Positions 51,484 through 60,310 are shown, numbered from the stretch's first letter. The stretch is 64,000 bases of DNA from Streptomyces camelliae (GCF_027625935.1 NZ_CP115300.1:3968001-4032000), one strand, 5' to 3'. Notes: generated by a model from the letters alone, not told the origin. Program-made: numbers and translations.

Positions 51484-52770
51484 GTGATCGCGAACGTATC
51501 GGCCCACCGGCGGGCGAACGCCTTCGCCCAGGCCCTGGACGAGCAGTCCGACCGGGACACGGCGGCCGAGCGGTCAGCACCGGCGGAGTCACCACCGGCC
51601 ACCGAGGAACAGTCCGAGCAGGGCGAGCTGCTGGCCCTCGCGGCCGGCCTCGGCGCGCTGCCCAAGCCACAGCTCGACCCCGAGGTCAAGGTCGTCCAGC
51701 GCGCCCAGCTGGTGGCCGCGATGGAGGCCATGCTCCAGGAGGGAACCGGAGCGGCGGATGCGTCGGTACCCAATCAAAAAGGGAGCGAAGCGACTTCGTT
51801 GGAAGGGCGGTGGCGGGAGACGGGTGGGCGCGCGGCCCGTTCCCGGGGCGCGCACCGGGCGGGTCCGCTGGGCAAGCTCCGCCCGCGTTCCCGGCTGACC
51901 AAGGGGCTCGCGGCGGGCGGGCTCAGCGTGGGCGTGGCCGCGGGAGCCTTCGGCGGAGTCGCCGCCGCCAGTTCGGACGCCCTGCCCGGTGACTCCCTCT
52001 ACGGCCTCAAACGCGGCATCGAGGACTTCAAGCTCAACTACCTGACCGACGGCGACAACGCACGCGGCCAGACCTACCTCGACCAGGCCTCGACCAGGCT
52101 CAGCGAGGCCCGCCGGCTGCTGGAGCGCGGCCGCGGCGGACACCTCGACCACGAGTCCATCGGCGAGATCCGGCGCACGCTCTCCGGCATGCAGAGCGAT
52201 GTCACCGAGGGCCACCGCCTGCTGCACGAGGCCTATGAGGCCGACCCGGACTCCCTGGGCCCCATCCAGGCCCTGTCGACCTTCTCCCGGTCCCACCGCG
52301 AGGCCTGGAGCGCGCTCAGCGACAGGCTCCCGGTGCAGCTCGGGGACGTCAAACAACAGGTCTCGTCGGTCTTCGACGCCATAGACCAGGAGGTCGCCCC
52401 CCTGGAGTCCCGCCTCCCGAAGCCCCCCACGGGCACCGGCACCGGCACGGACCAGGGCACCGGCTCGACATCGACAGGCCCCTCGGGCACCCACCGCGGC
52501 TCCGCCACCCCCAGCTCCTCCGGCTCGACCCCGTCCACCGGCAGACACGCCCGCCCGGACGACCCGACCGGCCCGGCGACCAGCACCACCGGCGACGGCC
52601 TCATCGGCGGCAACACCGGCGGCCTGCTCGACCCGCCGAAGACAGGCACGGGCGGCAACACCACCCAACCCACCGGCAAGCCCTCGACCCCGGCCCCGGA
52701 CGTCACCCTGCCCCCACTCCTCCCAGGGCTCCTGCCAGGACTGGGGATCCAGGGCGAGGAGACGAACTAG
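51484..52770 (+). CDS. rsbN: Anti-sigma factor RsbN (DUF5667)
   Basis: A 428-residue membrane protein that binds and holds BldN. The cytoplasmic N-terminus (about 1-130, VSAHRRANAFAQALDEQSDRD and LLALAAGLGALPKPQLDPEVK) should bind the sigma factor. One membrane segment (about 140-162, TKGLAAGGLSVGVAAGAFGGVAAA) precedes the outside DUF5667 domain (SSDALPGDSLYGLKRGIEDFKLNYL onward). A long Pro/Thr/Gly/Ser-rich tail (about 315-428) follows, longer than needed for the domain and probably spanning the cell wall. GTG 51484 has GAGAGGAGG upstream at 9 bp. It follows bldN by 237 bp and has its own sigma-BldN-like promoter. Confidence 0.92.
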   Translation: MIANVSAHRRANAFAQALDEQSDRDTAAERSAPAESPPATEEQSEQGELLALAAGLGALPKPQLDPEVKVVQRAQLVAAMEAMLQEGTGAADASVPNQKGSEATSLEGRWRETGGRAARSRGAHRAGPLGKLRPRSRLTKGLAAGGLSVGVAAGAFGGVAAASSDALPGDSLYGLKRGIEDFKLNYLTDGDNARGQTYLDQASTRLSEARRLLERGRGGHLDHESIGEIRRTLSGMQSDVTEGHRLLHEAYEADPDSLGPIQALSTFSRSHREAWSALSDRLPVQLGDVKQQVSSVFDAIDQEVAPLESRLPKPPTGTGTGTDQGTGSTSTGPSGTHRGSATPSSSGSTPSTGRHARPDDPTGPATSTTGDGLIGGNTGGLLDPPKTGTGGNTTQPTGKPSTPAPDVTLPPLLPGLLPGLGIQGEETN

Positions 52771-52789
52771 TCCGATACGACAGCACAAC

Positions 52790-52825
52790 GATGGGGGCGC
52801 CCCACCCGAGCGGAGCGCCCCCATC
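52790..52825 (+). terminator. Terminator hairpin after rsbN
   Basis: GATGGGGGCGC (52790-52800) pairs perfectly with GCGCCCCCATC (52815-52825) over a 14-nt loop, 20 bp after the rsbN stop. No T-run follows, as is usual for Streptomyces terminators. Confidence 0.75.
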
Positions 52826-52849
52826 GCCGTACGTGAGCGGTCAAGCGGA

Positions 52850-53330
52850 TCAGAAGAACACCGAGCGGCGCTGCACCAGCAGTTTGGCCCCTCCTGTCTG
52901 CTGCCCTCGCACTGCTCCGCAGGCTTCGGACAGCTGCGCCGGACTCCGTCCGCCGACTCCAGACAGCCGGAATCCGAGGCCACCATGCGCCGGTCGCTCA
53001 GAAGAACACCGAGCGGCGCTGCACCAACAGCTTGGCCCCTCCTGTCTGCTGCCCTCGCACTGCTCCGCAGGCTTCGGACAGCCGCGCCGGACTCCGTCCG
53101 CCGACTCCAGACAGCCGGAATCCGAGGCCACCATGCGCCGGTCGCTCAGAAGAACACCGAGCGGCGCTGCACCAACAGCTTGGCCCCTCCTGTCTGCTGC
53201 CCTCGCACTGCTCCGCAGGCTTCGGACAGCCGCGCCGGACTCCGTCCGCCGACTCCAGACAGCCGGAATCCGAGGCCACCATGCGCCGGTCGCTCAGAAG
53301 AACACCGAGCGGCGCTGCACCAACAGCTTG
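52850..53330 (-). repeat. Tandem 148-bp repeat carrying the 3' end of the acyltransferase gene
   Basis: Copies begin at 52850, 52998, 53146 and 53294, exactly 148 bp apart. Each begins with about 37 bp that encode the final residues KLLVQRRSVFF and stop of the acyltransferase, followed (in three copies) by the same 111-bp spacer. The copy at 53294 is the true gene end. Copies 52998 and 53146 are identical to each other as far as I compared; the distal copy differs at only a few bases. This is recent duplication. Confidence 0.92.
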
Positions 53331-54400
53331 TACAGCGTGTGCTGGATCTGCTCCCTCACCTGGTCGGTCAGGTTGAACATCAGCATCGGGTCCTCCGCGG
53401 CCTCCGGCGGATAGCCGTCCGTGGGGATCGGCTCGCCGAACTGGATCGTCCACTTCGTCGGCAGCGGAATCGCGCCCAGCGGACCCAGCCAGGGAAACGT
53501 CGGCGTCAGCGGGAAGTACGGGAAGCCCAGCAGCCGCGCCAGCGTCTTCGCGTTGCCGATCATCGGGTAGATCTCCTCCGCCCCGACGATCGAGCACGGA
53601 ATGATCGGCGCCCCCTGCCGCAGCGCCGTGGAGACGAAACCACCCCGGCCGAACCGCTGAAGCTTGTACCGCTCGCCGAAGGGTTTCCCGATCCCCTTGA
53701 ACCCTTCCGGCATCACCCCGACCAGTTCGCCCTGCGCCAGCAGCCGTTCGGCGTCCTCCGCGCACGCCAGCGTGTGCCCGAGCTTGCGCGCCAGTTCGTT
53801 CACCACCGGCAGCACGAAGACCAGGTCGGCCGCGAGCAGCCGTAGATGGCGGTCGGCGGGATGGTGGTCGTGGACGGCGACCTGCATCATGAGGCCGTCC
53901 AGCGGCAGCGTCCCGGAGTGGTTGGCGACGATGAGCGCCCCGCCCTCGGCCGGGATGTTCTCGATGCCCTTCACGTCGACCCGGAAGTACTTCTCGTACA
54001 CCGGCCGCAGCAGCGACATCAGGACCTGGTCGGTCAGCTCCTCGTCGAAACCGAAGTCGTCGACGTCGTAGTCCCCGGTCAGCCGGCGCCGCAGAAAGGC
54101 CAGCCCGGCCGCCACACGCCGCTCCAGACCGCCGTCCCGCCCACCGGCACCCGAGCGCCGGTCCAGCGACTCCTCCGCCTCCTCCGGTCCCTCAGGCCCC
54201 TCGGGCCCCTCCGCACGCCTCACAAACCCATCTTCCCGCGACCGGCCCCGCCCCGGCAGCGGCTGGACCTCACCCAGCTCACCGGACTCGCCCAGCGCAC
54301 CGCGCCGGCCGCCCCCGCTCCGGCGCCGCGCCGGGCGTGCCGCGGCACCCCCGCGGGACCGGTGGTCGTCGTCGAACGGAATGACCTTGGCATCCGCCAT
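53294..54400 (-). CDS. Lysophospholipid acyltransferase family protein (PlsC-like)
   Basis: A 368-residue protein. An Arg/Gly/Glu-rich, probably disordered N-terminus of about 115 residues (with EGPEGPEGPEEAEES) precedes the acyltransferase domain: the catalytic motif NHSGTLPLD (NHx4D), RLLAADLVFVLPVVNELARKLG, MPEGFKGIGKP (PEG motif) and IIPCSIVGAEEIYP. It should transfer acyl groups to lysophosphatidate or a similar acceptor at the membrane. It follows the epimerase gene by 14 bp, so the two are an operon. The final 11 codons and stop lie inside a tandem repeat. Confidence 0.9.
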   Translation of the reverse strand: MADAKVIPFDDDHRSRGGAAARPARRRSGGGRRGALGESGELGEVQPLPGRGRSREDGFVRRAEGPEGPEGPEEAEESLDRRSGAGGRDGGLERRVAAGLAFLRRRLTGDYDVDDFGFDEELTDQVLMSLLRPVYEKYFRVDVKGIENIPAEGGALIVANHSGTLPLDGLMMQVAVHDHHPADRHLRLLAADLVFVLPVVNELARKLGHTLACAEDAERLLAQGELVGVMPEGFKGIGKPFGERYKLQRFGRGGFVSTALRQGAPIIPCSIVGAEEIYPMIGNAKTLARLLGFPYFPLTPTFPWLGPLGAIPLPTKWTIQFGEPIPTDGYPPEAAEDPMLMFNLTDQVREQIQHTLYKLLVQRRSVFF

Positions 54401-54414
54401 CGTTGCTGCGCTCC

Positions 54415-55476
54415 TCAGTTGGCGCCGTGCGTGGGGAGGTGACCGCCGCCTTTCGCGGCCAGCGCGGCGATGCGGTCGACGGCCCCCGCGAGGGCCTCCG
54501 GCGGCAGCAGGCCCGGGCCCTGGCCGCGTACGAAGTCCGCGAATGTCTCCGCCGTCGTGTACCGGGGGGTGAAGCCGAGCGTCTCGCGCATCTGGCCGGT
54601 GTCCACCACCCGCCCGTGCGTGAGCAGCCGGATCTGCTCCGGTGAGAAGTCCGTCATACCGAGCGTACGCACCAGGGAACCGGCCCAGGTGACCGCGGGC
54701 AGCAGCAGCGGCACGGTGGGCCGCCCGAGCCGCCGCGAGCACTGCGAGAGCAGCAGCACACCGTCCCCGGCGATGTTGAACGTGCCGCTGTTGAGCGTGC
54801 CCCGGCGCGGCTCGTGCGAGGCGATCCTGAGCACTTCGACGACGTCGTCCTCGTGCACGAACTGCAGCCGCGGGTCGTAGCCGAACACGGTCGGCAGGAC
54901 GGGCAGCGCGAAGTACGAGGCGAGCGGGGTGTCGGCGGTCGGCCCGAGGATGTTGGCGAACCGCAGCACGCACACCGCGACGTCCGGGCGCCGCCGGGCG
55001 AACCCGCGCACATACCCCTCGACCTCGACGGTGTCCTTCGCGAACCCGCCGCTCGGCAGCGACTTCGCCGACGTCGTCTCGGTGAACACGGCCGGATCGC
55101 GCGACGCGGAGCCGTAGACGTTCGTACTGGATTTGACCACCAGTCGCCTGACGGCCGGCGACTTCTGGCAGGCACCGAGCAGCTGCATGGTGCCGATGAC
55201 GTTGGTCTCCTTGACCGTGGCCCGGTTGCCGCCGCCCAGCGCCGTGCCCGTCACATCCATGTGGACGACCGTGTCCGCGCCGGTCTCGGCCAGTACCCGG
55301 GCTATCGTCGGCAGCCGGATGTCGGCCTGGATGAAGTCGGCTCCGCCCAGATGATGCGCCGGCGGCACCGCGTCCACGGCGATCACCCGGTCGACCTCCG
55401 GATCCCGCTGGATCCGCCGTACGAACCGGCCGCCCAGCTGCCGGGCCACTCCGGTGACGAGCACGACCTTCCCCAA
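54415..55476 (-). CDS. NAD-dependent epimerase/dehydratase (extended SDR)
   Basis: A 353-residue extended SDR. The cofactor motif is VVLVTGVARQLGGRFV near residues 4-19 (TGxxxxLG variant), with AVDAVPPAHH at the ribose-binding position, VVHMDVTGT, KSSTNVYG and LQFVHEDDVVEVL in the substrate domain. The catalytic Tyr/Lys pair is not in the usual YxxxK form I can place, so the activity may be altered. Its gene precedes the PlsC-like gene, which suggests a shared role in lipid or envelope synthesis. Confidence 0.88.
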   Translation of the reverse strand: MGKVVLVTGVARQLGGRFVRRIQRDPEVDRVIAVDAVPPAHHLGGADFIQADIRLPTIARVLAETGADTVVHMDVTGTALGGGNRATVKETNVIGTMQLLGACQKSPAVRRLVVKSSTNVYGSASRDPAVFTETTSAKSLPSGGFAKDTVEVEGYVRGFARRRPDVAVCVLRFANILGPTADTPLASYFALPVLPTVFGYDPRLQFVHEDDVVEVLRIASHEPRRGTLNSGTFNIAGDGVLLLSQCSRRLGRPTVPLLLPAVTWAGSLVRTLGMTDFSPEQIRLLTHGRVVDTGQMRETLGFTPRYTTAETFADFVRGQGPGLLPPEALAGAVDRIAALAAKGGGHLPTHGAN

Positions 55477-55627
55477 GATCAGCGCCTTCCTTCCGTCTGC
55501 CGTGTGCGGCCAACTTAGCGGGTCGGTGTTGCGCTGTGATGACCCCCTGATGCACGAAGTGACGGAAATTCACTGAACGGAATATGCCGGGTCCCCGGAT
55601 CCTCGGATCCGTGCGACTCCGGATACG

Positions 55628-55665
55628 CCTGTGGCCCCCCACCAGTGTCGATGGGAGGCCACAGG
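55628..55665 (-). terminator. Hairpin after the bS22-like gene
   Basis: CCTGTGGCC (55628-55636) pairs with GGCCACAGG (55657-55665) and the stem extends with G/C pairs inward. It is 26 bp past the stop of the small minus-strand gene at 55692. Confidence 0.7.
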
Positions 55666-55691
55666 GACACACGCTTCTCGCGCGCCGTCGC

Positions 55692-55790
55692 TTACTTCTT
55701 GTTGCGACGCTGAACGCGCGTGCGCTTGAGCAGCTTGCGGTGCTTCTTCTTGGCCATCCGCTTGCGCCGCTTCTTGATAACAGAGCCCAC
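55692..55790 (-). CDS. AURKAIP1/COX24-type small basic protein (bS22-like)
   Basis: A 32-residue, highly basic protein starting at [22 protein letters not shown] followed by [13 protein letters not shown]. This is the small AURKAIP1/COX24 domain protein found across actinobacteria, whose mycobacterial counterpart is ribosomal protein bS22 bound to the small subunit. It is easily missed because of its length. It stands alone between the epimerase gene and the excisionase-like regulator, with its own hairpin terminator. Confidence 0.93.
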   Translation of the reverse strand: MGSVIKKRRKRMAKKKHRKLLKRTRVQRRNKK

Positions 55791-55923
55791 GACTACCCTC
55801 GCTCACTTCTCATCACTCGGTTGTTTGGGCGCCATGGGCCCACACGACCTACGAGGGGCTAGCCTACCCAACCGAGCGCCGAGGTCGTAATCGAGGGTCC
55901 TCCGGGTCTTCCCGGAAGCGTTG

Positions 55924-56136
55924 TCAGGCCGTTTCCACCCCCACATAGCTGTCGCGAAGGTACTCGTGTACCGCTTGCTCGGGGACGCGGAAGGACCGCC
56001 CCACCCGGATCGCGGGCAGATGACCGCTGTGCACCAGCCGGTACACGGTCATCTTCGACACTCGCATCACCGAGGCGACCTCCGCCACGGTAAGGAACTG
56101 AACCTCGTTCAGAGGCCTCTCGCCAGCTGCACCCAT
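55924..56136 (-). CDS. bdtA: Excisionase-type small DNA-binding protein (BdtA-like)
   Basis: A 70-residue MerR/excisionase-fold protein: EVQFLTVAEVASVMRVSKMTVYRLVHSGHLPAIRVGRSFRVPEQAVHEYLRDS. It is of the BldC-like size and fold but differs from BldC in sequence. In S. coelicolor the gene in this position is bdtA, a BldD target, as I remember; the symbol rests on that synteny. ATG 56136 was chosen since the domain starts there; an in-frame extension to 56217 reads like non-coding sequence. Role probably in development. Confidence 0.8.
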   Translation of the reverse strand: MGAAGERPLNEVQFLTVAEVASVMRVSKMTVYRLVHSGHLPAIRVGRSFRVPEQAVHEYLRDSYVGVETA

Positions 56137-56265
56137 GACACACCTGAACCTTCCGCACTCGACGGCCACCGGCTTCCCCTTCCGGTGACTCTTCGTCGCT
56201 GCGTGCTCACTCCCCAATGTAGGGGCGGGTGATGCGAGTGGGGAAGAGGTGCACCCATCGCAGGC

Positions 56266-57081
56266 CTACTGTGACAGACACGCTCGTTTGAGTACGTAGC
56301 GGGTAAGCGGGCGGTAGTACACGGACCGCACACCGTCATCAACCGGAACGGCGACGGACACGGCCCCCTCAGCCTCCCCCACGAACAGCGCGGGATCGTC
56401 GACATCGCCGAGCCCGATGGCCTCGAACCCCAGCTGACCTGCACCGCAGACCCAACCATGATCCCCGATGACCAACTCGGGCAGGGGTCCCCCCGCCTCC
56501 GCCGCGGCCTCCAGCGCGACCCGAACCGGCAGCGGAGAATGACTGTGGACACCCGGCTCACAACCGGGGCGCTCGGCTCCCGGTTCTCGCACCAAGGCAA
56601 CCCCTCGTACGTAGTCGAGGCGATGGGTACGTAGACCGAACCGGGTCAATATGTCGACACAGCGACCCTGCGCCGGGGTGAGCACCTCACATCCCACCGC
56701 CGAGAGCGCGTCCGCCAAGCCGGCGTAGAACCCGAGCAGGCGTCCCGGATGCCCGGTCCCGAACAACACGGGCGCCCCCCGCCGCGCGACGTCCCTGACC
56801 CGCCCGGCGAAGGCGTCCAGCGCGGCGACGGTCAGCTCCGGATCGATCACATCCGGACCGGACGTGTGCCGAGGATCAGCCGAGACCCCGCACTTCTCCG
56901 CCATCAGCGCAAGTAATTCCGGCTGCTTCCAGGGCCGTTGGGGATCGATCCCGATCAGCACCCGGGGATCCCGCGCAGCGAACAGCCGATAACTCCGCAG
57001 ACTGTCCTCCCGGGAGGTGGCCACCTCCCCGGCCAGCCGGACAGCCACCAGATGCGCACGCAGAACACCGGCGTCCACCAC
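56266..57081 (-). CDS. Phosphatase-type protein, actinobacterial family
   Basis: A 271-residue protein of a conserved Streptomyces family usually annotated as phosphatase. Recognisable blocks are REDSLRSYRLFAARDPRVLIG, GTGHPGRLLGFYAGLADALS, FGLRTHRLDYVRGVALVREP, HSHSPLPVRVALEAA and ELVIGDHGWVCGAGQLGFEAIG. These His- and Asp-rich blocks could bind metal, but no known phosphatase motif is clear. The GTG start at 57081 is the first in frame after the acuC terminator; GTG 57078 follows directly. No ribosome binding site is evident. Confidence 0.7.
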   Translation of the reverse strand: MVDAGVLRAHLVAVRLAGEVATSREDSLRSYRLFAARDPRVLIGIDPQRPWKQPELLALMAEKCGVSADPRHTSGPDVIDPELTVAALDAFAGRVRDVARRGAPVLFGTGHPGRLLGFYAGLADALSAVGCEVLTPAQGRCVDILTRFGLRTHRLDYVRGVALVREPGAERPGCEPGVHSHSPLPVRVALEAAAEAGGPLPELVIGDHGWVCGAGQLGFEAIGLGDVDDPALFVGEAEGAVSVAVPVDDGVRSVYYRPLTRYVLKRACLSQ

Positions 57082-57158
57082 GCCAGCGATGCTCGCGCAC
57101 CGAGGGCGGGGGCGGACGGGGAACGCGGGGAATTCCGCACGGTTGGCGTAACGGGGGT

Positions 57159-57180
57159 CCAGGGGGACGGAGCCCCCTGG
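57159..57180 (-). terminator. Hairpin after acuC
   Basis: CCAGGGGG (57159-57166) pairs with CCCCCTGG (57173-57180) with a 6-nt loop. It starts 5 bp after the acuC stop in the transcription direction. It also matches a dispersed hairpin common between Streptomyces genes. Confidence 0.8.
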
Positions 57181-57185
57181 ACCGG

Positions 57186-58358
57186 TCAGGGCAGCAGCCC
57201 TCGCAACGGAAACGCCGCCCGCCGAGTCGCCAGCACGGCCTGGTCCAAGCGATCGGCGGGGTCGTAACCCGCCTCCCACGACGCCCAGCTCACCGGCCAC
57301 CGCCCATCGGTCATCCGCTGCGGCCCCAGCTGCCGAGTCCGGGCGAACACCTCCTGACGCCACCCCTCGGGAATCACCGCCTCCGGCGCCACCGGCTTCC
57401 CCGCGGCGATCCCCACCAGATGCGTCCACGACCGCGGCACGACCTCCACCACCGCGTACCCGCCCCCGCCCAGTGCGACCCACTTCCCGTCGGCGTACTC
57501 GTGCGCCAGCTCATGACACGCCACCTGCACCGCCCGCTGCGCGTCCAGCGACACCGCGAGATGAGCCAGCGGATCCTCGAAGTGCGTGTCGGCCCCGTGC
57601 TGCGACACGACCACCTGCGGCCGGAACTCGGCGAGCAGCTCCGGCACCACCGCGTGAAACGCCCGCAGCCACCCCGCGTCCCCGGTCCCCGCCGGCAGCG
57701 CCACATTCACGGCGGACCCCTCCCCGGCCCCGGCGCCGACCTCCTCCGGCCACCCGGTCTGCGGGAACAACGTACGAGGATGCTCATGCAGCGAGATCGT
57801 CAGAACCCGCGGATCCTCCCAGAACGCGGCCTGCACCCCGTCCCCGTGATGCACGTCCACATCCACATACGCGACCCGCTCGGCCCCCAGCTCCAGCAGC
57901 CGGGCGATGGCCAGCGAGGCGTCGTTGTAGATACAGAACCCCGACGCGCCCCCCGGCATCGCGTGATGCAGCCCGCCCGCGAAGTTCACGGCATGATCCG
58001 CGTCCCCCCGCCACACCGCCTCCGCCGCCCCCACCGACTGCCCCGCGATCAGCGCGGACACCTCGTGCATCCCGGCGAACGCGGGATCGTCGACCGTACC
58101 CAGCCCGTACGACCCGTCGGCCCCCGCCGGATCGGCGGACGCGGCCTTCACGGCGTCGATGTAGTCCTCACGATGGACCAGCCGCAGCGTCGACTCCCCG
58201 GCCGGCTTCGCCGCGACGACCTCCACCTCCCGGTCGAGCCCGAAGGCACCCACCAGTTTCCGGGTCAGTGCCAGCCGGACCGGATCCATCGGATGGTCCG
58301 GGCCGAAGTCATAGCCCGTTACTGCCTCGTCCCACATCAGCTGTGCGCGGCCGCTCAT
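57186..58358 (-). CDS. acuC: Acetoin utilization protein AcuC (class I/II histone deacetylase-like)
   Basis: A 390-residue deacetylase of the AcuC type, which removes acetyl groups from lysine, for example on acetyl-CoA synthetase. The fold is clear from MWDEAVTGYDFGPDHPMDPVRLALT, GGLHHAMPGGASGFCIYNDASLA (His pair), YVDVDVHHGDGVQAAFW (metal-binding D and H) and VSQHGADTHFEDPLAHL (second Asp). ATG 58358 was chosen; a GTG three codons earlier is in frame. Its first 50 bp overlap the end of the MFS gene upstream, so the two are probably co-transcribed. Confidence 0.93.
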   Translation of the reverse strand: MSGRAQLMWDEAVTGYDFGPDHPMDPVRLALTRKLVGAFGLDREVEVVAAKPAGESTLRLVHREDYIDAVKAASADPAGADGSYGLGTVDDPAFAGMHEVSALIAGQSVGAAEAVWRGDADHAVNFAGGLHHAMPGGASGFCIYNDASLAIARLLELGAERVAYVDVDVHHGDGVQAAFWEDPRVLTISLHEHPRTLFPQTGWPEEVGAGAGEGSAVNVALPAGTGDAGWLRAFHAVVPELLAEFRPQVVVSQHGADTHFEDPLAHLAVSLDAQRAVQVACHELAHEYADGKWVALGGGGYAVVEVVPRSWTHLVGIAAGKPVAPEAVIPEGWRQEVFARTRQLGPQRMTDGRWPVSWASWEAGYDPADRLDQAVLATRRAAFPLRGLLP

Positions 58359-59520
58359 GCCCGCCACCGTATCGGTCCGGTTGAGCGGCGAACGACCTGG
58401 CGTACACCAACGTCACCAGCACCAACACCATCGGCACCAGCATCGCCCCGCGATAGCTCCACGCATCGCCCAAGGCCCCCACCAACGGCGAACCGACCAG
58501 AAAACCCACGTAATTGAAGATGTTCAGCCGCGCGACGGCCGCATCCGAAGCCCCGGGAAACAGCCTGCCGGCCGCCGCGAACGTCTGTGGCACCAGCACG
58601 CACAACCCCAGCCCCAGCAGCGTGAACCCGAGCATCCCGACCCACGCCCCGGGCGCCGACGCCACCACCGCGAACCCGCCGGCCGCCACCAGCGCCCCCA
58701 GCCGTACGACCGCCACGGCCCCGAACCGCCGCACCCCGAAGTCCCCGACGGTCCGCCCCACCAGTGTGGTCACCATGTACACGTTGTACGGCACAGTCGC
58801 CAGCTGCTCGCTGCTCCCCAGCACGTCCTTCAGATACTTCGCGCTCCAGTTGGAGACGGTCGAGTCCCCGATGTAGGCGAAGGTCATCACCAGACACAGC
58901 GGCAACAGCAGCTTGAAGACGACGCCCCCACCGGCACCCTGCGCCTCCTCCGCCGGCGCGGGCTCCCCGTCGACGTACCACCGGCTCCCGACGAACGCCG
59001 CCGGCAGCAGTACGGCCACCACGGGCAGGTACGACACCCAGAGCGCGAGATGCCAGTGCGCCCCGACCCAGGCCAGCGAGGCCCCCAGGATCCCGCCCAG
59101 GCTGTACGCGGCATGGAAGCTGAGCATGATGCTGCGCCCGTACGACCGCTGGAGGCTCACCCCGAGCATGTTCATGGAGGCGTCCAGCGCCCCCACGGCC
59201 AGCCCGAACGCCCCCAGCGCCACGGCCAGTTCCGCGATCTGCCCGCCGGCCCCGGCACCGAGCAGCGCCAGCAGCACCACCGGCTGGGACCAGCGCAGCA
59301 GCCGGCTGGGCCGTATCCGCTTCACCAGCTGCTCGGTGGTCACGCTGCCGACCCCGGCCAGGACCGGTACGGCGGCCAGGAAGACCGGCAGCAGCGCGTC
59401 GGAGACGCCGTACCGGTCCTGGATGGCCGGGATCCGTGTCACCAGCAGCGCGAAGGTGGCACCCTGCGCGAAGAAGCTGAACGCCAGCGAGGCCCTACCG
59501 CGCCGCAGCACATCAGTCAT
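58309..59520 (-). CDS. Major facilitator superfamily transporter
   Basis: A 403-residue transporter with about 12 membrane segments, beginning RASLAFSFFAQGATFALLVTRIPAIQDRYG. The loop after segment 2 (TTEQLVKRIRPSRLLRW) takes the place of the MFS motif A; GALDASMNMLGVSLQRSYGR in the following region is seen in fucose-permease-like MFS proteins. Substrate unknown. The C-terminal tail (PDRYGGGHERPRTADVGRGS) overlaps acuC by 50 bp, which is longer than usual and leaves the tail sequence constrained by two genes. Confidence 0.9.
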   Translation of the reverse strand: MTDVLRRGRASLAFSFFAQGATFALLVTRIPAIQDRYGVSDALLPVFLAAVPVLAGVGSVTTEQLVKRIRPSRLLRWSQPVVLLALLGAGAGGQIAELAVALGAFGLAVGALDASMNMLGVSLQRSYGRSIMLSFHAAYSLGGILGASLAWVGAHWHLALWVSYLPVVAVLLPAAFVGSRWYVDGEPAPAEEAQGAGGGVVFKLLLPLCLVMTFAYIGDSTVSNWSAKYLKDVLGSSEQLATVPYNVYMVTTLVGRTVGDFGVRRFGAVAVVRLGALVAAGGFAVVASAPGAWVGMLGFTLLGLGLCVLVPQTFAAAGRLFPGASDAAVARLNIFNYVGFLVGSPLVGALGDAWSYRGAMLVPMVLVLVTLVYARSFAAQPDRYGGGHERPRTADVGRGSNGL

Positions 59521-59608
59521 GGCGGCGAGCGTAGGGCCCCGGGCTACCTGTGGGTAGATCCAGCCAAAGATGAATTTCCTTCAGCTTCACCGAGAGGCCA
59601 GGGGCGCC

Positions 59609-60310
59609 TCAGGCGGCGACAGCCACCGCGGGCCGTCCGGCCGCCTGCTGGGCCGCGCCGTCCGCCACCTCGGCGGCGAGCATCCGCTCCATCGGCCCGA
59701 CGGCCAGCCCGCCACTGACCACGAACCCGATCACCATCGCGCCGACCAGGAAGACGGAGCCGAGCCACACCATCGTGTCCACGGGAAGGGTGTACGCCCC
59801 CACGACCCGGGCGGAACACTCGGCGAGCAGCACCAGCCCCCAGACCACCGAGAACGCCTTCTCCTTGCTCCGGAAGGCCGCGGACCGGACCGACACCCCG
59901 GACACGAGCCGCTGCCAGGCCGCCTCCTTGGCCGCGTCGCCCTTCACCAGGAAAGGCTTCATACCGGCGGTCATCATCGGCTTGCCGAGCCAGACCGATG
60001 CCAGGATGCCGAGGGCGATGACGCTGCTGACCCCGCTGTCCTTGGCGAGCATCAGCCGGGGGTCGCCGGAGACGAAGCTCAGCAGCAGCGAGACGACGTT
60101 GACGACCAGGATGAGACCGGCCAGCGCGTTCGTCTTCCGCTCCCGCACCAGGCTTCCCACGGTCCGCACCGCCGGCACCACACTGCTCCAGGCGAGGGAG
60201 GCGAAGGTGCTCATCCCGAAGGCGTCCTTGAAGAGGTAGTACGACCCGAGCGGCACAGCCACGTCCAGGAGCAGCGGCCGGAAGTTCTGGATCCCCGTGT
60301 TCTTCGTCAT
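59609..60310 (-). CDS. VC0807-like integral membrane protein
   Basis: A 233-residue protein with about six hydrophobic segments. RPLLLDVAVPLGSYYLFKDAFGMSTFASLAWSSVVPAVRTV and the central block SLLLSFVSGDPRLMLAKDSGVSSVIALGILAS are typical of the VC0807 family of actinobacterial membrane proteins. No activity is known. ATG 60310 lies at the start of the conserved part, although its ribosome binding site is weak (AGGGGC). Confidence 0.75.
   Translation of the reverse strand: MTKNTGIQNFRPLLLDVAVPLGSYYLFKDAFGMSTFASLAWSSVVPAVRTVGSLVRERKTNALAGLILVVNVVSLLLSFVSGDPRLMLAKDSGVSSVIALGILASVWLGKPMMTAGMKPFLVKGDAAKEAAWQRLVSGVSVRSAAFRSKEKAFSVVWGLVLLAECSARVVGAYTLPVDTMVWLGSVFLVGAMVIGFVVSGGLAVGPMERMLAAEVADGAAQQAAGRPAVAVAA

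Noticed and set aside
52850..53330. CRISPR array
   Set aside because: Units are 148 bp with identical spacers; no short direct repeat with unique spacers, and no cas genes nearby.
52985..53845. Long plus-strand frames across the 148-bp repeats
   Set aside because: They repeat because the DNA repeats, have no family features, and continue antisense to the acyltransferase.
53294..55672. A 792-codon minus-strand reading frame spanning the acyltransferase and epimerase genes
   Set aside because: Only its C-terminal 368 codons are the acyltransferase; upstream it runs out of frame through the epimerase gene, which has clear motifs and its own start.
57082..57483. N-terminal extension of the phosphatase-type gene
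   Set aside because: It would run through the acuC terminator and into acuC; sequence similarity to the family begins only at GTG 57081.
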